A DNA stretch of 64,000 nt from Arthrobacter_H sp030452125 (lineage in GTDB: Bacteria > Actinomycetota > Actinomycetes > Actinomycetales > Micrococcaceae), in NCBI GenBank assembly GCA_052379645.1, contig JBQSYU010000001.1; one strand, written 5' to 3'. Positions 16,348-24,263 of this stretch are shown in pieces. The notes under the pieces are model-generated. The model searched no databases. It was not told the DNA's origin and saw only the letters and a list, made by a program, of their open reading frames with translations. Within the stretch, counting starts at the first letter, position 1; every line of letters begins with the position of its first letter. The translations under genes and the position numbers were made by a program.

Positions 16348-17601
16348 ATGTGCGCATCGGGTCCGGTCAACGACGGCGTCTCGCCGATCGCCCTGTCCGA
16401 CATCAAACAGGCCAGGGAACTGCTCAGCGGGGTGACAGCCTGCACGCCGATCGAAACCAGCTCCTCGGTCAGCGACCTCGCCGGGGTGCCGGTGTTCCTC
16501 AAATGCGAGAATCTGCAGCGGACCGGCTCCTTCAAACTGCGCGGGGCCTTCACCCGGCTCTCGGCGCTCGGCCAGGACGAACGCCGACGCGGGGTCATTG
16601 CCGCCAGCGCGGGCAACCATGCCCAGGGGGTGGCCCTGGCCGCCCGCGAGTTGGGGATTGATTGCCTGGTCTACATGCCCGTGGGGGCGGCCCTGCCCAA
16701 GGTGACGGCCACCCGCGCCTACGGTGCCGAGGTGCGCCTGGCCGGTGGCGACCTCGCCGAATCCATCGAGTTCGCCCAGGCGGAGGCCGCCACCAGTGGA
16801 CGCGTCTTCATCCCCCCGTTCGACCACGTCGATATCGTGACCGGCCAGGCCACCCTGGGCCTCGAGGTGTTGGAGCAGGTCCCCGACGTCGGGACGATCA
16901 TCGTCCCCACCGGGGGCGGGGGCCTGTTGGCCGGGGTCGCCACTGCCGTGCACCTCTCGGGATCCCGGGCCCGGGTCATCGGGGTGCAGGCCGAAGGGGC
17001 CGCCGCCTTCCCTGCGTCACTGCTTGAAGGAGCCCCGGTCCGCCTGGACAAGATGTCCACCATTGCCGACGGGATCGCGGTGCCTTCGCCCAGCGAACTC
17101 ACCCTGGGCATCGTGCGCGATCATGTCGCCGAGATCCGTACGGTGACGGAGGAGCAGATCGGCGAGGCGATGCTGCTGCTGAGCGAGCGGGCCAAACTGG
17201 TCGTCGAGCCCTCGGGGGCGGCGGGCGTCGCCGCCGTGCTCGAAGGGGGCGGGGATCTGGAGGGGCCCGTCGTCGTCGTGCTCTCCGGCGGGAACGTCGA
17301 CACGCTGGTGCTGAACCGGGTGCTGCAGCATGGCCTCGTGGCGGCGGGACGCTTCATGCAGATGATCGTCCGCGTCCCGGACCGGCCGGGGTCGCTGGTC
17401 GAACTGCTGACCGTGCTGGCGCGTACCGAATGCAATGTGGTGAACGTCGAACACGACCGCACCACCAGCGGGCTCGCGGCCACCGAGGTGCAGATCGGGG
17501 TGAAGGTCGAGACCAAGGGCCAGGACCATAAGGTGGAGATCGTTGCCGAACTCAAACGGCTCGGCTACGAGGTCTCCTACCCGGCCTTCGAAACCGCCTG
17601 A
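16348..17601 (+). CDS. ilvA: Threonine/serine ammonia-lyase with C-terminal ACT-like domain
   Basis: A 417-residue fold-type II PLP enzyme. The PLP lysine is in RTGSFKLRGA (about residues 62-71); the substrate loop is ASAGNHAQG (about 88-96); the phosphate-binding loop is PTGGGGLLAG (about 185-194). A C-terminal ACT-like domain (about 335-417) starts with QMIVRVPDRPGSLVELL. It deaminates threonine to 2-oxobutyrate; the short single-ACT form may be biosynthetic or catabolic. ATG 16348 follows GGTGGAGGAG (16331-16340). It is divergent from the PrpD/ComA pair and convergent with an iclR gene (5 bp between stops), so it may feed the same catabolic island. Confidence in the gene is high; which role is open. 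Confidence 0.85.
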   Translation: MCASGPVNDGVSPIALSDIKQARELLSGVTACTPIETSSSVSDLAGVPVFLKCENLQRTGSFKLRGAFTRLSALGQDERRRGVIAASAGNHAQGVALAARELGIDCLVYMPVGAALPKVTATRAYGAEVRLAGGDLAESIEFAQAEAATSGRVFIPPFDHVDIVTGQATLGLEVLEQVPDVGTIIVPTGGGGLLAGVATAVHLSGSRARVIGVQAEGAAAFPASLLEGAPVRLDKMSTIADGIAVPSPSELTLGIVRDHVAEIRTVTEEQIGEAMLLLSERAKLVVEPSGAAGVAAVLEGGGDLEGPVVVVLSGGNVDTLVLNRVLQHGLVAAGRFMQMIVRVPDRPGSLVELLTVLARTECNVVNVEHDRTTSGLAATEVQIGVKVETKGQDHKVEIVAELKRLGYEVSYPAFETA

Positions 17602-17606
17602 GGCCC

Positions 17607-18368
17607 CTAGACGGAGGCCCGGCGGCCGGCTTCCTGGACGAGGGCGATCGTCATCTCCAGCGCGTCCCCTCCCAACCGGTAGGAGGGGCCGGCGACACCG
17701 ATCTGGGCTACCATGAGCCCGTCCGCCCCGAAGACCGGTGCCGCCACGGAGGTCAATCCCGCCTCGAACTCCTCCAGCGAGAGTGCATAGCCGCGCTGCG
17801 CCGTCGTTCTGATTTCCTCGGCCAGCACCGCACGGTCGGTGATCGTGGAGTCGGTAAAGCGTTTCAACGACCGGCGCAGCAGCCGCTCACGATCCGAGGC
17901 GGACTGGAAGCCCAGCGAGACCTTCCCCGGTGACGTGCAGTGCAGCGGGGTGCGGCGCCCCAGCCAGCTGCGCCCCACCACCGAGGACGCGGGAAGGATC
18001 TGGTCGATGGTCACCGATTCCCCCGCCTCCGTGACGTTCAACGTGACCGTTTCCAGGCATTCCGCGGCCAGCCAGATGCACGCCTGGTGCACCTGCGGGC
18101 TGAAGCTGGCGGTCGTCGGGACGGTTTGGGCCAGTCGGACCAGGCCGTGGCCCAGCTGGTACTCGGTGCTGTCGGAGCGCTGCTCGACCAGACCGTGCCC
18201 GGCCAGCGTGTTCAGGATCCTGAAGGCCGTGGACTTGTGCACCTCGAGTTCCTGGCCGACGGCGCTGACGGTGCTGGCCCCTTCGGTGGCAAGGAACTCC
18301 AGGATCAGGGCGGCCCGATCGACGGACTGGATGCTTCCCCTGGCGATGCGTTCACTCGGTGCCGTCAT
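17607..18368 (-). CDS. IclR-family transcriptional regulator
   Basis: A 253-residue IclR protein with an N-terminal winged HTH (QSVDRAALILEFLATEG, VGQELEVHKSTAFRILNTLA, about residues 14-60) and a C-terminal GAF-like effector domain with the family block HCTSPGKVSLGF (about 143-154). ATG 18368 starts the protein; GTG 18377 is an alternative. It sits between the threonine dehydratase and the DmdA/GcvT-like gene. A 36-bp dyad upstream of the latter (19727-19762) is a candidate target. Confidence 0.88.
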   Translation of the reverse strand: MTAPSERIARGSIQSVDRAALILEFLATEGASTVSAVGQELEVHKSTAFRILNTLAGHGLVEQRSDSTEYQLGHGLVRLAQTVPTTASFSPQVHQACIWLAAECLETVTLNVTEAGESVTIDQILPASSVVGRSWLGRRTPLHCTSPGKVSLGFQSASDRERLLRRSLKRFTDSTITDRAVLAEEIRTTAQRGYALSLEEFEAGLTSVAAPVFGADGLMVAQIGVAGPSYRLGGDALEMTIALVQEAGRRASV

Positions 18369-18460
18369 GGCGCTCACGCTACCAGCAGGGCTTGCCGCGA
18401 TGGTGCCGGCGGCTTCTGCTGGTCCACGGCTCCTCCTGACGGTTCCGGGTCGGTGGCCCA

Positions 18461-19681
18461 TCAGGCCTTCGGCGTCTCCTTGGTCGGGTCGATGAAGGGT
18501 TTGCGCACCACGGTCCCTTGCCGGGCGCCTTCGGGGGTGTGCACCACCATGGTGGTCCCCTCGGCGCTCAGGCCGATCGGGACCATGGCCAGTCCGATGT
18601 TCGCCTCCAGCCGCGGGGAGAAGCAGGCGCTGGTGACCCGGCCGAGTTCGTCGCCCCCGGCCTCGGACACCGGGAAGTGTTCGATCATGGAACCGTCGTT
18701 GTAGCTGCCCATGGGTGGACCGTCGATCCGCAGGCCGACCATCAGCCGCTTGGCGCCCGCCGCACGAATCCCGCGCAGGGCCTCCTTGCCCACGAAATCC
18801 GCCTGCTGGTCCAGGTTGATCATCCAGTTGTAGTCGTAGCCGACCTCCAACGGGTTGGTGTCCAGGGTGATGTCGCATCCATAGGCGAGCATGCCGGCCT
18901 CGATGCGGCGGATGTGGCAGGGGCCGATGACGCGTAGGTCGTGGGCCTGTCCGGCATCCCAGACCAGATCCCAGAGCTTGCCGCCGTCGCGGCTGGCGTT
19001 CTCCAGATAGATCTCATATCCGGTTTCCCCGGTGTAGCCGGTGCGGGAGACCACGACCGAGAGGTCTCCGAGCATCCTACGGGTCAGATAGTAGTATCCG
19101 AGGTCCAGGATGTCCTCGCCGAAGAGGTCGGCCATCAGGGCCTTGGCCTTGGGGCCCTGGATCTGGATCGGGGCCACGTCGACTTCCTTCACCGACACGT
19201 TCCATCCGCCGGCATGGGCCAGACCCATCGCCCAGAGGTGGACGTCGCTATCGGCCAGCGAGAGCCAGAACCTGTCCTCCTCGACCCGGAGCAGTATCGG
19301 ATCGTTGATGATCCCGCCGTCGGCCGCGGTGATGAAGACGTATTTGCACTGCCCGACGGCGCATTGATGCAGATCGCGCGGGATCAGGTAGTTCGTGAAG
19401 GCGAACGCGTCGGGACCACTGATTTCCAGCTGTCGTTCGACCCCGACGTCCCAGAGCGTGACATCGGTCAGCAGCGACCAGTATTCGGAGACCGGATCCC
19501 CGTAGTGGCGGGGGTGGTACGTGTGGTTGTAGACGCTGTAGGCGGCCACCCCGTGTTCACGGGATTTCCAGAAGTACGGCGACTTGCGCAGCCGGGTATA
19601 CAGGGTCACCGCGGGATGCGGATTGACGAGGGACCCCGTGGTGGATGAATGGAAGGCACCGGTATCAATGGTCTCGGACAT
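18461..19681 (-). CDS. DmdA/GcvT-family methyltransferase-like protein (folate-dependent demethylase family)
   Basis: A 406-residue aminomethyltransferase-fold protein. The N-terminus, LRKSPYFWKSREHGVAAYSV (about 31-50), and the VERQLEISGPDA, LIPRDLHQCAVGQCKYV and RFWLSLADSDVHLWAMGL blocks resemble DMSP demethylase DmdA more than canonical GcvT. SRTGYTGETGYEIYLEN (about 219-235), however, keeps the T-protein form rather than the DmdA form. The C-terminal barrel (RLMVGLRIDGPP onward) is complete. Such enzymes move a methyl or methylene group from an N- or S-methyl donor to tetrahydrofolate. No glycine-cleavage P or H gene is nearby, arguing against GcvT. ATG 19681 has AGGGAGTGATC upstream. Substrate is unknown. 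Confidence 0.75.
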   Translation of the reverse strand: MSETIDTGAFHSSTTGSLVNPHPAVTLYTRLRKSPYFWKSREHGVAAYSVYNHTYHPRHYGDPVSEYWSLLTDVTLWDVGVERQLEISGPDAFAFTNYLIPRDLHQCAVGQCKYVFITAADGGIINDPILLRVEEDRFWLSLADSDVHLWAMGLAHAGGWNVSVKEVDVAPIQIQGPKAKALMADLFGEDILDLGYYYLTRRMLGDLSVVVSRTGYTGETGYEIYLENASRDGGKLWDLVWDAGQAHDLRVIGPCHIRRIEAGMLAYGCDITLDTNPLEVGYDYNWMINLDQQADFVGKEALRGIRAAGAKRLMVGLRIDGPPMGSYNDGSMIEHFPVSEAGGDELGRVTSACFSPRLEANIGLAMVPIGLSAEGTTMVVHTPEGARQGTVVRKPFIDPTKETPKA

Positions 19682-19726
19682 GATCACTCCCTGATCTGGC
19701 CCCCCGGCGCCGACCTGCTGTCGATT

Positions 19727-19762
19727 GTTGCGCATGGTGCGCGACACTGCGCCATGTGCAAC
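19727..19762. promoter_or_regulatory. Imperfect 36-bp dyad, candidate IclR operator
   Basis: GTTGCGCATGGTGCG (19727-19741) and TGCGCCATGTGCAAC (19748-19762) are inverted copies matching at 12 of 15 positions. They lie 46 bp upstream of the DmdA/GcvT-like start codon. IclR operators are often of this size and shape. Assignment to the adjacent IclR protein is inferred. Confidence 0.5.
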
Positions 19763-19869
19763 CAGTGTGAACCCGGATCGGGGCTGGGTCAAGGGTCCTT
19801 GGCCGCACCGGGCCGCGGCTCCGCCCGGCCGCGGGGAACAGTTTCCGGCGTGGGCCACAAAGGGCCCAG

Positions 19870-20814
19870 TCAGGGGGTTTTGAGCTCGTCGGCGCGTACC
19901 AGCAGGACCCCGGCCACAATGGCGGCGCCTCCCAGCAGTTGGACCGGTGCCGGCAGCTGCCCCAACAGCAGCCAGGCCCACAGCACGGCGAAGAGGACCT
20001 CGGTCAGCGAGATGAACGAGGCGACCTTCGAGCCCAGCGCCCGGGCGGCCATGATCCCCGAGACATAGGCCAGTACCGTGGACAGCAGGACCAGCCCGGC
20101 CAGTGCGACCCACCAGCTGGTTTCGAAACCGGCGAACCCGACCCGGCCGAAGGTCGCCGTGAACGGCAGCAGACCGCTCACCCCGAAGACCAGCATCAGC
20201 AGGGCCCCCACCAGCAGCCCCCCGGTGGCCAGCACCAGCGGCGGCAGCGACTCATTGGCCTTGGCCGTAACGAAGAAGTACACCGCCAGCCCGACCGCGG
20301 CGCCGAGCCCCCAGAGCACCCCGATGAAGTCGATCGTCTGCGCTCCGGCCAGATCCAGCACCAGCATCAGCCCACCCAGGGACAGCAGCGTCCCGATGAT
20401 GGTCAGCGGTTTGGGCATGCGCCGGCTGTTGGCCCAGAGGACCAGGACGATGAGCACCGGCGCCATGAACTCCAGCAGCAGGGCCACCCCCACGCTCAGG
20501 CGGCCGACGGCCTGGAAGAAGGCGAATTGGCAGACGCCGACCCCGAAGACCCCGAAGAGCAGGATGGGCTTCCAGTTCGCGGGCACCGAACGCCACCGCC
20601 CGCGCAGGGTCAGCACGGCCGGGACCAGCAGGACCAGGAAGGCACCGAACATCCGGGCGGCCACGGCCGCCCCGCTGCTCCACCCCGCCTCGAGCAGCGA
20701 GCTGGCAAAGGAGCCGGAGATCCCGAAGACCGCCGAGGAGAACAGCGCGATCCACACCCCCGGGACCCCCGGGCGGGACACGGCGCCGGACCGGGTCCTG
20801 ACCTGCTCGGTCAT
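19870..20814 (-). CDS. EamA/DMT-superfamily transporter
   Basis: A 314-residue, 10-TM drug/metabolite transporter made of two EamA repeats (about residues 20-145 and 160-305), for example TIIGTLLSLGGLMLVLDLAG ending the first and VQLLGGAAIVAGVLLVRADE ending the second. Family members commonly export amino acids or small metabolites. ATG 20814 has AGGAGCAGC upstream. It is divergent from a CGNR regulator, with a palindrome between them. Confidence 0.85.
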   Translation of the reverse strand: MTEQVRTRSGAVSRPGVPGVWIALFSSAVFGISGSFASSLLEAGWSSGAAVAARMFGAFLVLLVPAVLTLRGRWRSVPANWKPILLFGVFGVGVCQFAFFQAVGRLSVGVALLLEFMAPVLIVLVLWANSRRMPKPLTIIGTLLSLGGLMLVLDLAGAQTIDFIGVLWGLGAAVGLAVYFFVTAKANESLPPLVLATGGLLVGALLMLVFGVSGLLPFTATFGRVGFAGFETSWWVALAGLVLLSTVLAYVSGIMAARALGSKVASFISLTEVLFAVLWAWLLLGQLPAPVQLLGGAAIVAGVLLVRADELKTP

Positions 20815-20890
20815 GCTGCTCCTCGGGGGTCGTTGCGGATGGGTTCGAAGCCCGGCCTCCGGGCTTCAGCGGCATCAGGAGTAAAACTCC

Positions 20891-20912
20891 GTATACTAGT
20901 GACATACTATAC
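20891..20912. promoter_or_regulatory. Inverted repeat between EamA and CGNR genes, candidate CGNR operator
   Basis: GTATACTA (20891-20898) and TACTATAC (20905-20912) are inverted at 7 of 8 positions. They also contain -10-like TATACT sequences in both directions. It lies between the divergent EamA transporter and CGNR regulator genes, 33 bp before the latter's start. Confidence 0.5.
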
Positions 20913-20945
20913 GCCGCCGGGTTCATGCGAGGTAAAAGGAGTCAT

Positions 20946-21494
20946 ATGAAGTTTGCCCCTGACACGGAAACGTCGTTGCAGACGGTCGTGAACCTCCTCA
21001 ATACGGCGCTGCCCGAGATCGATGGGCTGCGCACCGGCGCCGACCTGGACGAGTTCGTGGCCCGGGAGGAATACACTGGTGCCAGGGCCCACGACGAGGC
21101 CGAGCTACGCAGCGTCAGGCATTTGCGCGGGACCCTGCGCGCCCTGTGGATCGCCGAGGAGGACGAGGCGGTGGTCATCGTGAACAACATCCTGCGCAAT
21201 GCCCGCGCCTTGCCGCAGCTGGTCAAGCACGACCACTGGGACTACCATCTGCATGCCACCAGTCCGGCGGCGCCCCTGGCCGAACGGATGGCCGTCGAGG
21301 CGGCCATGGCCATCGTGGATGTGTTGCGCTCGGGGGAGAAGCAGCGTCTGCGCATCTGTGCCGGGACGGGCTGCGAGGCAGCGGTCCTGGACCTCTCGCG
21401 GAACCGGTCGAAGCGGTACTGCCAGACGGGGAACTGCGCCAATCGCGAGCATGTGCGCGCCTACCGGCAGCGCCGGGCGGCCCTGCGGCCCTAG
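20946..21494 (+). CDS. CGNR zinc-finger (ABATE-domain) regulator
   Basis: A 182-residue protein with an N-terminal ABATE domain (about residues 1-130, containing NLLNTALPEIDGLRTGADL) and a C-terminal CGNR-type zinc finger (about 135-178) with ICAGTGCEAAVLDLSRNRSK and RYCQTGNCANREHVRAYRQR. The usual C-G-N-R motif is here GNCANREH. ATG 20946 has AAAGGAG upstream. CGNR proteins are stress- or antibiotic-responsive DNA-binding regulators in actinobacteria. It probably controls itself and the divergent EamA transporter. Confidence 0.85.
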   Translation: MKFAPDTETSLQTVVNLLNTALPEIDGLRTGADLDEFVAREEYTGARAHDEAELRSVRHLRGTLRALWIAEEDEAVVIVNNILRNARALPQLVKHDHWDYHLHATSPAAPLAERMAVEAAMAIVDVLRSGEKQRLRICAGTGCEAAVLDLSRNRSKRYCQTGNCANREHVRAYRQRRAALRP

Positions 21495-21546
21495 ACTGGT
21501 GGCAAGCGGCCTCGTCGCAGGCACCGGCGTCGGAAAGGAAGAGATT

Positions 21547-21879
21547 GTGAACACCTCTGAACAACCCCAGGAACACCATGCCTCGGAGAACTACGAGGTG
21601 GATCTCGAGCATGCCTCGGACGGCACGTTCAAGGCGGCCGGACGGTGGTTCGTCGGGCTGGCGGATGCGGTCCTGGGCGGCGACGGCTCCGATGTCATGG
21701 GGGCCACCGCCGTAGTGCGCCGCCTCGACAACGATGCCGAGATCCTGCGGGTGACCGGGAACAACATCGACGAGGCCGAAGGTCTGGCGGCGTTGCTGCG
21801 CAAGGACCTGGCGGAGATGACGCGCGAACAGTTCCTGGAGGAATGGAACGGCAAGGACGGCGTGGAGACCACCGACTGA
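21547..21879 (+). CDS. Hypothetical protein, 110 aa
   Basis: A 110-residue acidic protein starting at GTG 21547 with GGAAAGGAAGAG upstream. A charged N-terminus is followed by a compact region (RWFVGLADAVLGGDGSDVMG, then NIDEAEGLAALLRKDLAEMT) with predicted alternating strands and helices. It follows the CGNR gene by 52 bp and may share its transcript. No family recognised. Confidence 0.65.
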   Translation: MNTSEQPQEHHASENYEVDLEHASDGTFKAAGRWFVGLADAVLGGDGSDVMGATAVVRRLDNDAEILRVTGNNIDEAEGLAALLRKDLAEMTREQFLEEWNGKDGVETTD

Positions 21880-21889
21880 GCCCGGGAGG

Positions 21890-22195
21890 CTACTCCTGGC
21901 CGGGCTGCTTCTGCGTCGGTCGATCCGAGGCCCGGTTCACTCCCGAGCCTTCGCTGAGTTCACTCGGGTTCTCCTTGCTGGCCATGGCCAGCACGGAGAT
22001 GACCACCAGGCTGGCGACGAATGCCACACCGAAGGCGATCAGTCCGATGTCCACGCGCAGGGGGTTGTCCCCACCGCCGGTGGCCGAGATGGACGCGACC
22101 GCTGCGGCGATGATGCCTGCAACCAGCGCGAAGATCAACGGCGATTTGATGCTCTGCTGCCATGTGGTCTTCGGCCGAGACGGGTTGGAACCCAC
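21890..22195 (-). CDS. Small two-TM membrane protein
   Basis: A 101-residue protein with two hydrophobic helices (IFALVAGIIAAAVASISATG, about 21-40, and LIAFGVAFVASLVVISVLAM, about 53-72) and a polar C-terminal tail. The start is GTG 22195, chosen because AGGAGG lies at ideal spacing before it; the longer frame to 22399 overlaps the next gene. No known family. Confidence 0.65.
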   Translation of the reverse strand: MGSNPSRPKTTWQQSIKSPLIFALVAGIIAAAVASISATGGGDNPLRVDIGLIAFGVAFVASLVVISVLAMASKENPSELSEGSGVNRASDRPTQKQPGQE

Positions 22196-22232
22196 GGGGA
22201 TGCCTCCTGAAAGAATTTGGAACGACTCCAGT

Positions 22233-22799
22233 CTACCGCTCCGTGGCTCCCTCGCGTGCATCGTGCCGGTAGCCGAATGCAGCGATGAGCAGGAAGACCG
22301 CGACGATGATGGAACCGCCCCCGGCGATCCCGAGGACCCCATGCTGGTCCAGGCCCGGCCAGGCCAGCAGCAGCACGCCGGTGACCAGCGAAACGGCACC
22401 GGTGAGCAGGAATTCCCGCACGGGGACCAGGTCCCCCCGATGGCGGAAGTAGGTGGTCAGTTCCAGCAGGCCGGCCACCGCCAGGCCGAGTCCCCCGGCG
22501 ATCACGGCGGCGGTGGTGCTGGCGAACACGAGCAGGAAGACCGCGCTGAACGCCCCGGCGATCGCGGCGCCTCCGAGCAGCCCGCGGACCGCGAAGGGCA
22601 CGATGCGGGCCACCGCGAAGTCCCATACGGATTTCGCGCTGAGCACCAGGAAGGCGGCAAAGAGGTAGGCCACCACCGCTTCGCTGGGATCCTGCCAGAA
22701 GACCGACAGAGCTCCGAAGGCCGTGGCCACCACGGCGCGGAACATGACTGGTTTCCAGACGGCGGAGGCTTCTTCAGGGGGGGTGGGGATGGCAGGCAC
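22233..22799 (-). CDS. HdeD/DUF308-like membrane protein
   Basis: A 188-residue protein with six hydrophobic helices in three hairpins, such as AVVAYLFAAFLVLSAKSVWD and IAGAFSAVFLLVFASTTAAV, an arrangement like DUF308/HdeD proteins. The start is GTG 22799. Role unknown; the family assignment rests only on topology. Confidence 0.6.
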   Translation of the reverse strand: MPAIPTPPEEASAVWKPVMFRAVVATAFGALSVFWQDPSEAVVAYLFAAFLVLSAKSVWDFAVARIVPFAVRGLLGGAAIAGAFSAVFLLVFASTTAAVIAGGLGLAVAGLLELTTYFRHRGDLVPVREFLLTGAVSLVTGVLLLAWPGLDQHGVLGIAGGGSIIVAVFLLIAAFGYRHDAREGATER

Positions 22800-22880
22800 C
22801 CTACGATCCTAATGGGAATCGGCGCTGGCCTGCTCCACCTCCCCGGGGGCTTCCCGGCTTCTGGTCGGGACGGCGCGGGA

Positions 22881-24263
22881 TCAGGCCGGTGCGCCCAGGG
22901 CCATCCAGCGGTCATTGCGGATCCGCCACAGCAGGGTCGCGCCCCGCAGGGCCATGTACCCGAGGCCGAAGGCACACCACAACCACAGGATCGGCAGATC
23001 CGGCAGCAGGGGCAGCCAGGCGGCACCGGCCAGCAGGGGAAGGTAGAGCACCAGGGCGATGACCCCGGCCAGGGCCAGATAGCGGGCGTCGCCGGCACCG
23101 ATGAGGACCCCGTCGAGCACGAAGACCAGTCCCGCCAACGGCTGCGAGGCCGCCAAAACCCACAACCCGATGGCCGCCGCCCGCTGCACGTCGGGATCGG
23201 AGGTGAAGACGGCACCCAACACCGGGGCCACCAACGCCAGGACCACCCCGGTGCCCACCCCGAAGATCAGGCCCCACCGGGTCATCAGCCGGGTCAGTGC
23301 CGAGGCGGTGGCCCGGTCCCCCGCCCCGAGTTCCTTGCCGATGAGCGCCTGGGCGGCGATGGCCAGGGCGTCCAACGCGAAGGCCATCAACGTGAAGATG
23401 GTGAACACCAGTTGATGGGCCGCCAACGTCAACGCCCCGTCGGAGGTGGCGACCCAGACCGTGGCCAGGATGCCGGCCCGCAGGCTCAGCGTGCGCAGCA
23501 TCAGCCAGCTGCCGACCTTGCCGGTACCCACGACCCCGCCGGGATGCGGGCGCAACGGAACCCCTTCGGCCCGCAGCCGCGGGACCAGCATCGCCAGATA
23601 CACCACTGCCATCCCCCATTGGGCGATGGAGGTGCCGATGGCCGAACCGGCCACCGATAGCCCGGCCCCGTAGACCAGGGAGAAGTTCAGCACGATGTTC
23701 ACCCCGAACCCGGCCCCGGCGACGATCAGCGGGGTCCTGGTGTCCTGCAGCCCGCGCAGGACCCCGGTGGCGGCCAGCACCAGCAGCATGGCCGGCAACC
23801 CGGGCATGGACCAGCGCAGGTAGTCCAGCGCGAAGCCCAACACCTGGCCCTCGGCGCCCAGGGCGCCCAGCAGTGCGGGCCCGGCGAACCAGCCCGCCAC
23901 GGCCAGCACGAGCCCCAGGACCACGGCCAGCCAGATCCCGTCCCGGCCCGCGGCCAGGGCGAGGTCCAGACGCCTGGCCCCGAGCCAGCGGGCGACGGCG
24001 GGGGTGGTGGAGTAGGCCAGAAAGACCATGAGTCCGACGGCGGTCTGCAACACCGTGGTTCCCAGTCCGGCGCCCGCGAGTTCATTGATCCCCAGATGCC
24101 CGACGATGGCGGTGTCGGCCATCAGGAACAGGGGCTCGGCGATCAGGGCGCCCAGGGCAGGAACGGCCAGGGCCAGGATCGTGCGACCGAGCCGGGCCGG
24201 GATGCGGGCCGGGCCCTCGGCGGTGGTGCCGGTATCCGGCGTCGTGTCTCGGTCTTCAGTCAT
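22881..24263 (-). CDS. MATE-family efflux transporter (DinF-like)
   Basis: A 460-residue, 12-TM protein in two homologous halves. The N-half begins LGRTILALAVPALGALIAEP (about 25-44) and contains DTAIVGHLG, the typical MATE TM2 region. The C-half contains QALIGKELGAGDR (about 310-322). MATE exporters use sodium or proton gradients to expel cationic compounds. It overlaps the upstream MFS gene by 8 bp, as last gene of a CPBP-MFS-MATE operon. Confidence 0.9.
   Translation of the reverse strand: MTEDRDTTPDTGTTAEGPARIPARLGRTILALAVPALGALIAEPLFLMADTAIVGHLGINELAGAGLGTTVLQTAVGLMVFLAYSTTPAVARWLGARRLDLALAAGRDGIWLAVVLGLVLAVAGWFAGPALLGALGAEGQVLGFALDYLRWSMPGLPAMLLVLAATGVLRGLQDTRTPLIVAGAGFGVNIVLNFSLVYGAGLSVAGSAIGTSIAQWGMAVVYLAMLVPRLRAEGVPLRPHPGGVVGTGKVGSWLMLRTLSLRAGILATVWVATSDGALTLAAHQLVFTIFTLMAFALDALAIAAQALIGKELGAGDRATASALTRLMTRWGLIFGVGTGVVLALVAPVLGAVFTSDPDVQRAAAIGLWVLAASQPLAGLVFVLDGVLIGAGDARYLALAGVIALVLYLPLLAGAAWLPLLPDLPILWLWCAFGLGYMALRGATLLWRIRNDRWMALGAPA

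Noticed and set aside
18461..20113. Extension of the DmdA/GcvT-like frame to 20113
   Set aside because: The added part overlaps the EamA gene in another frame; AGGGAG before ATG 19681 sets the start.
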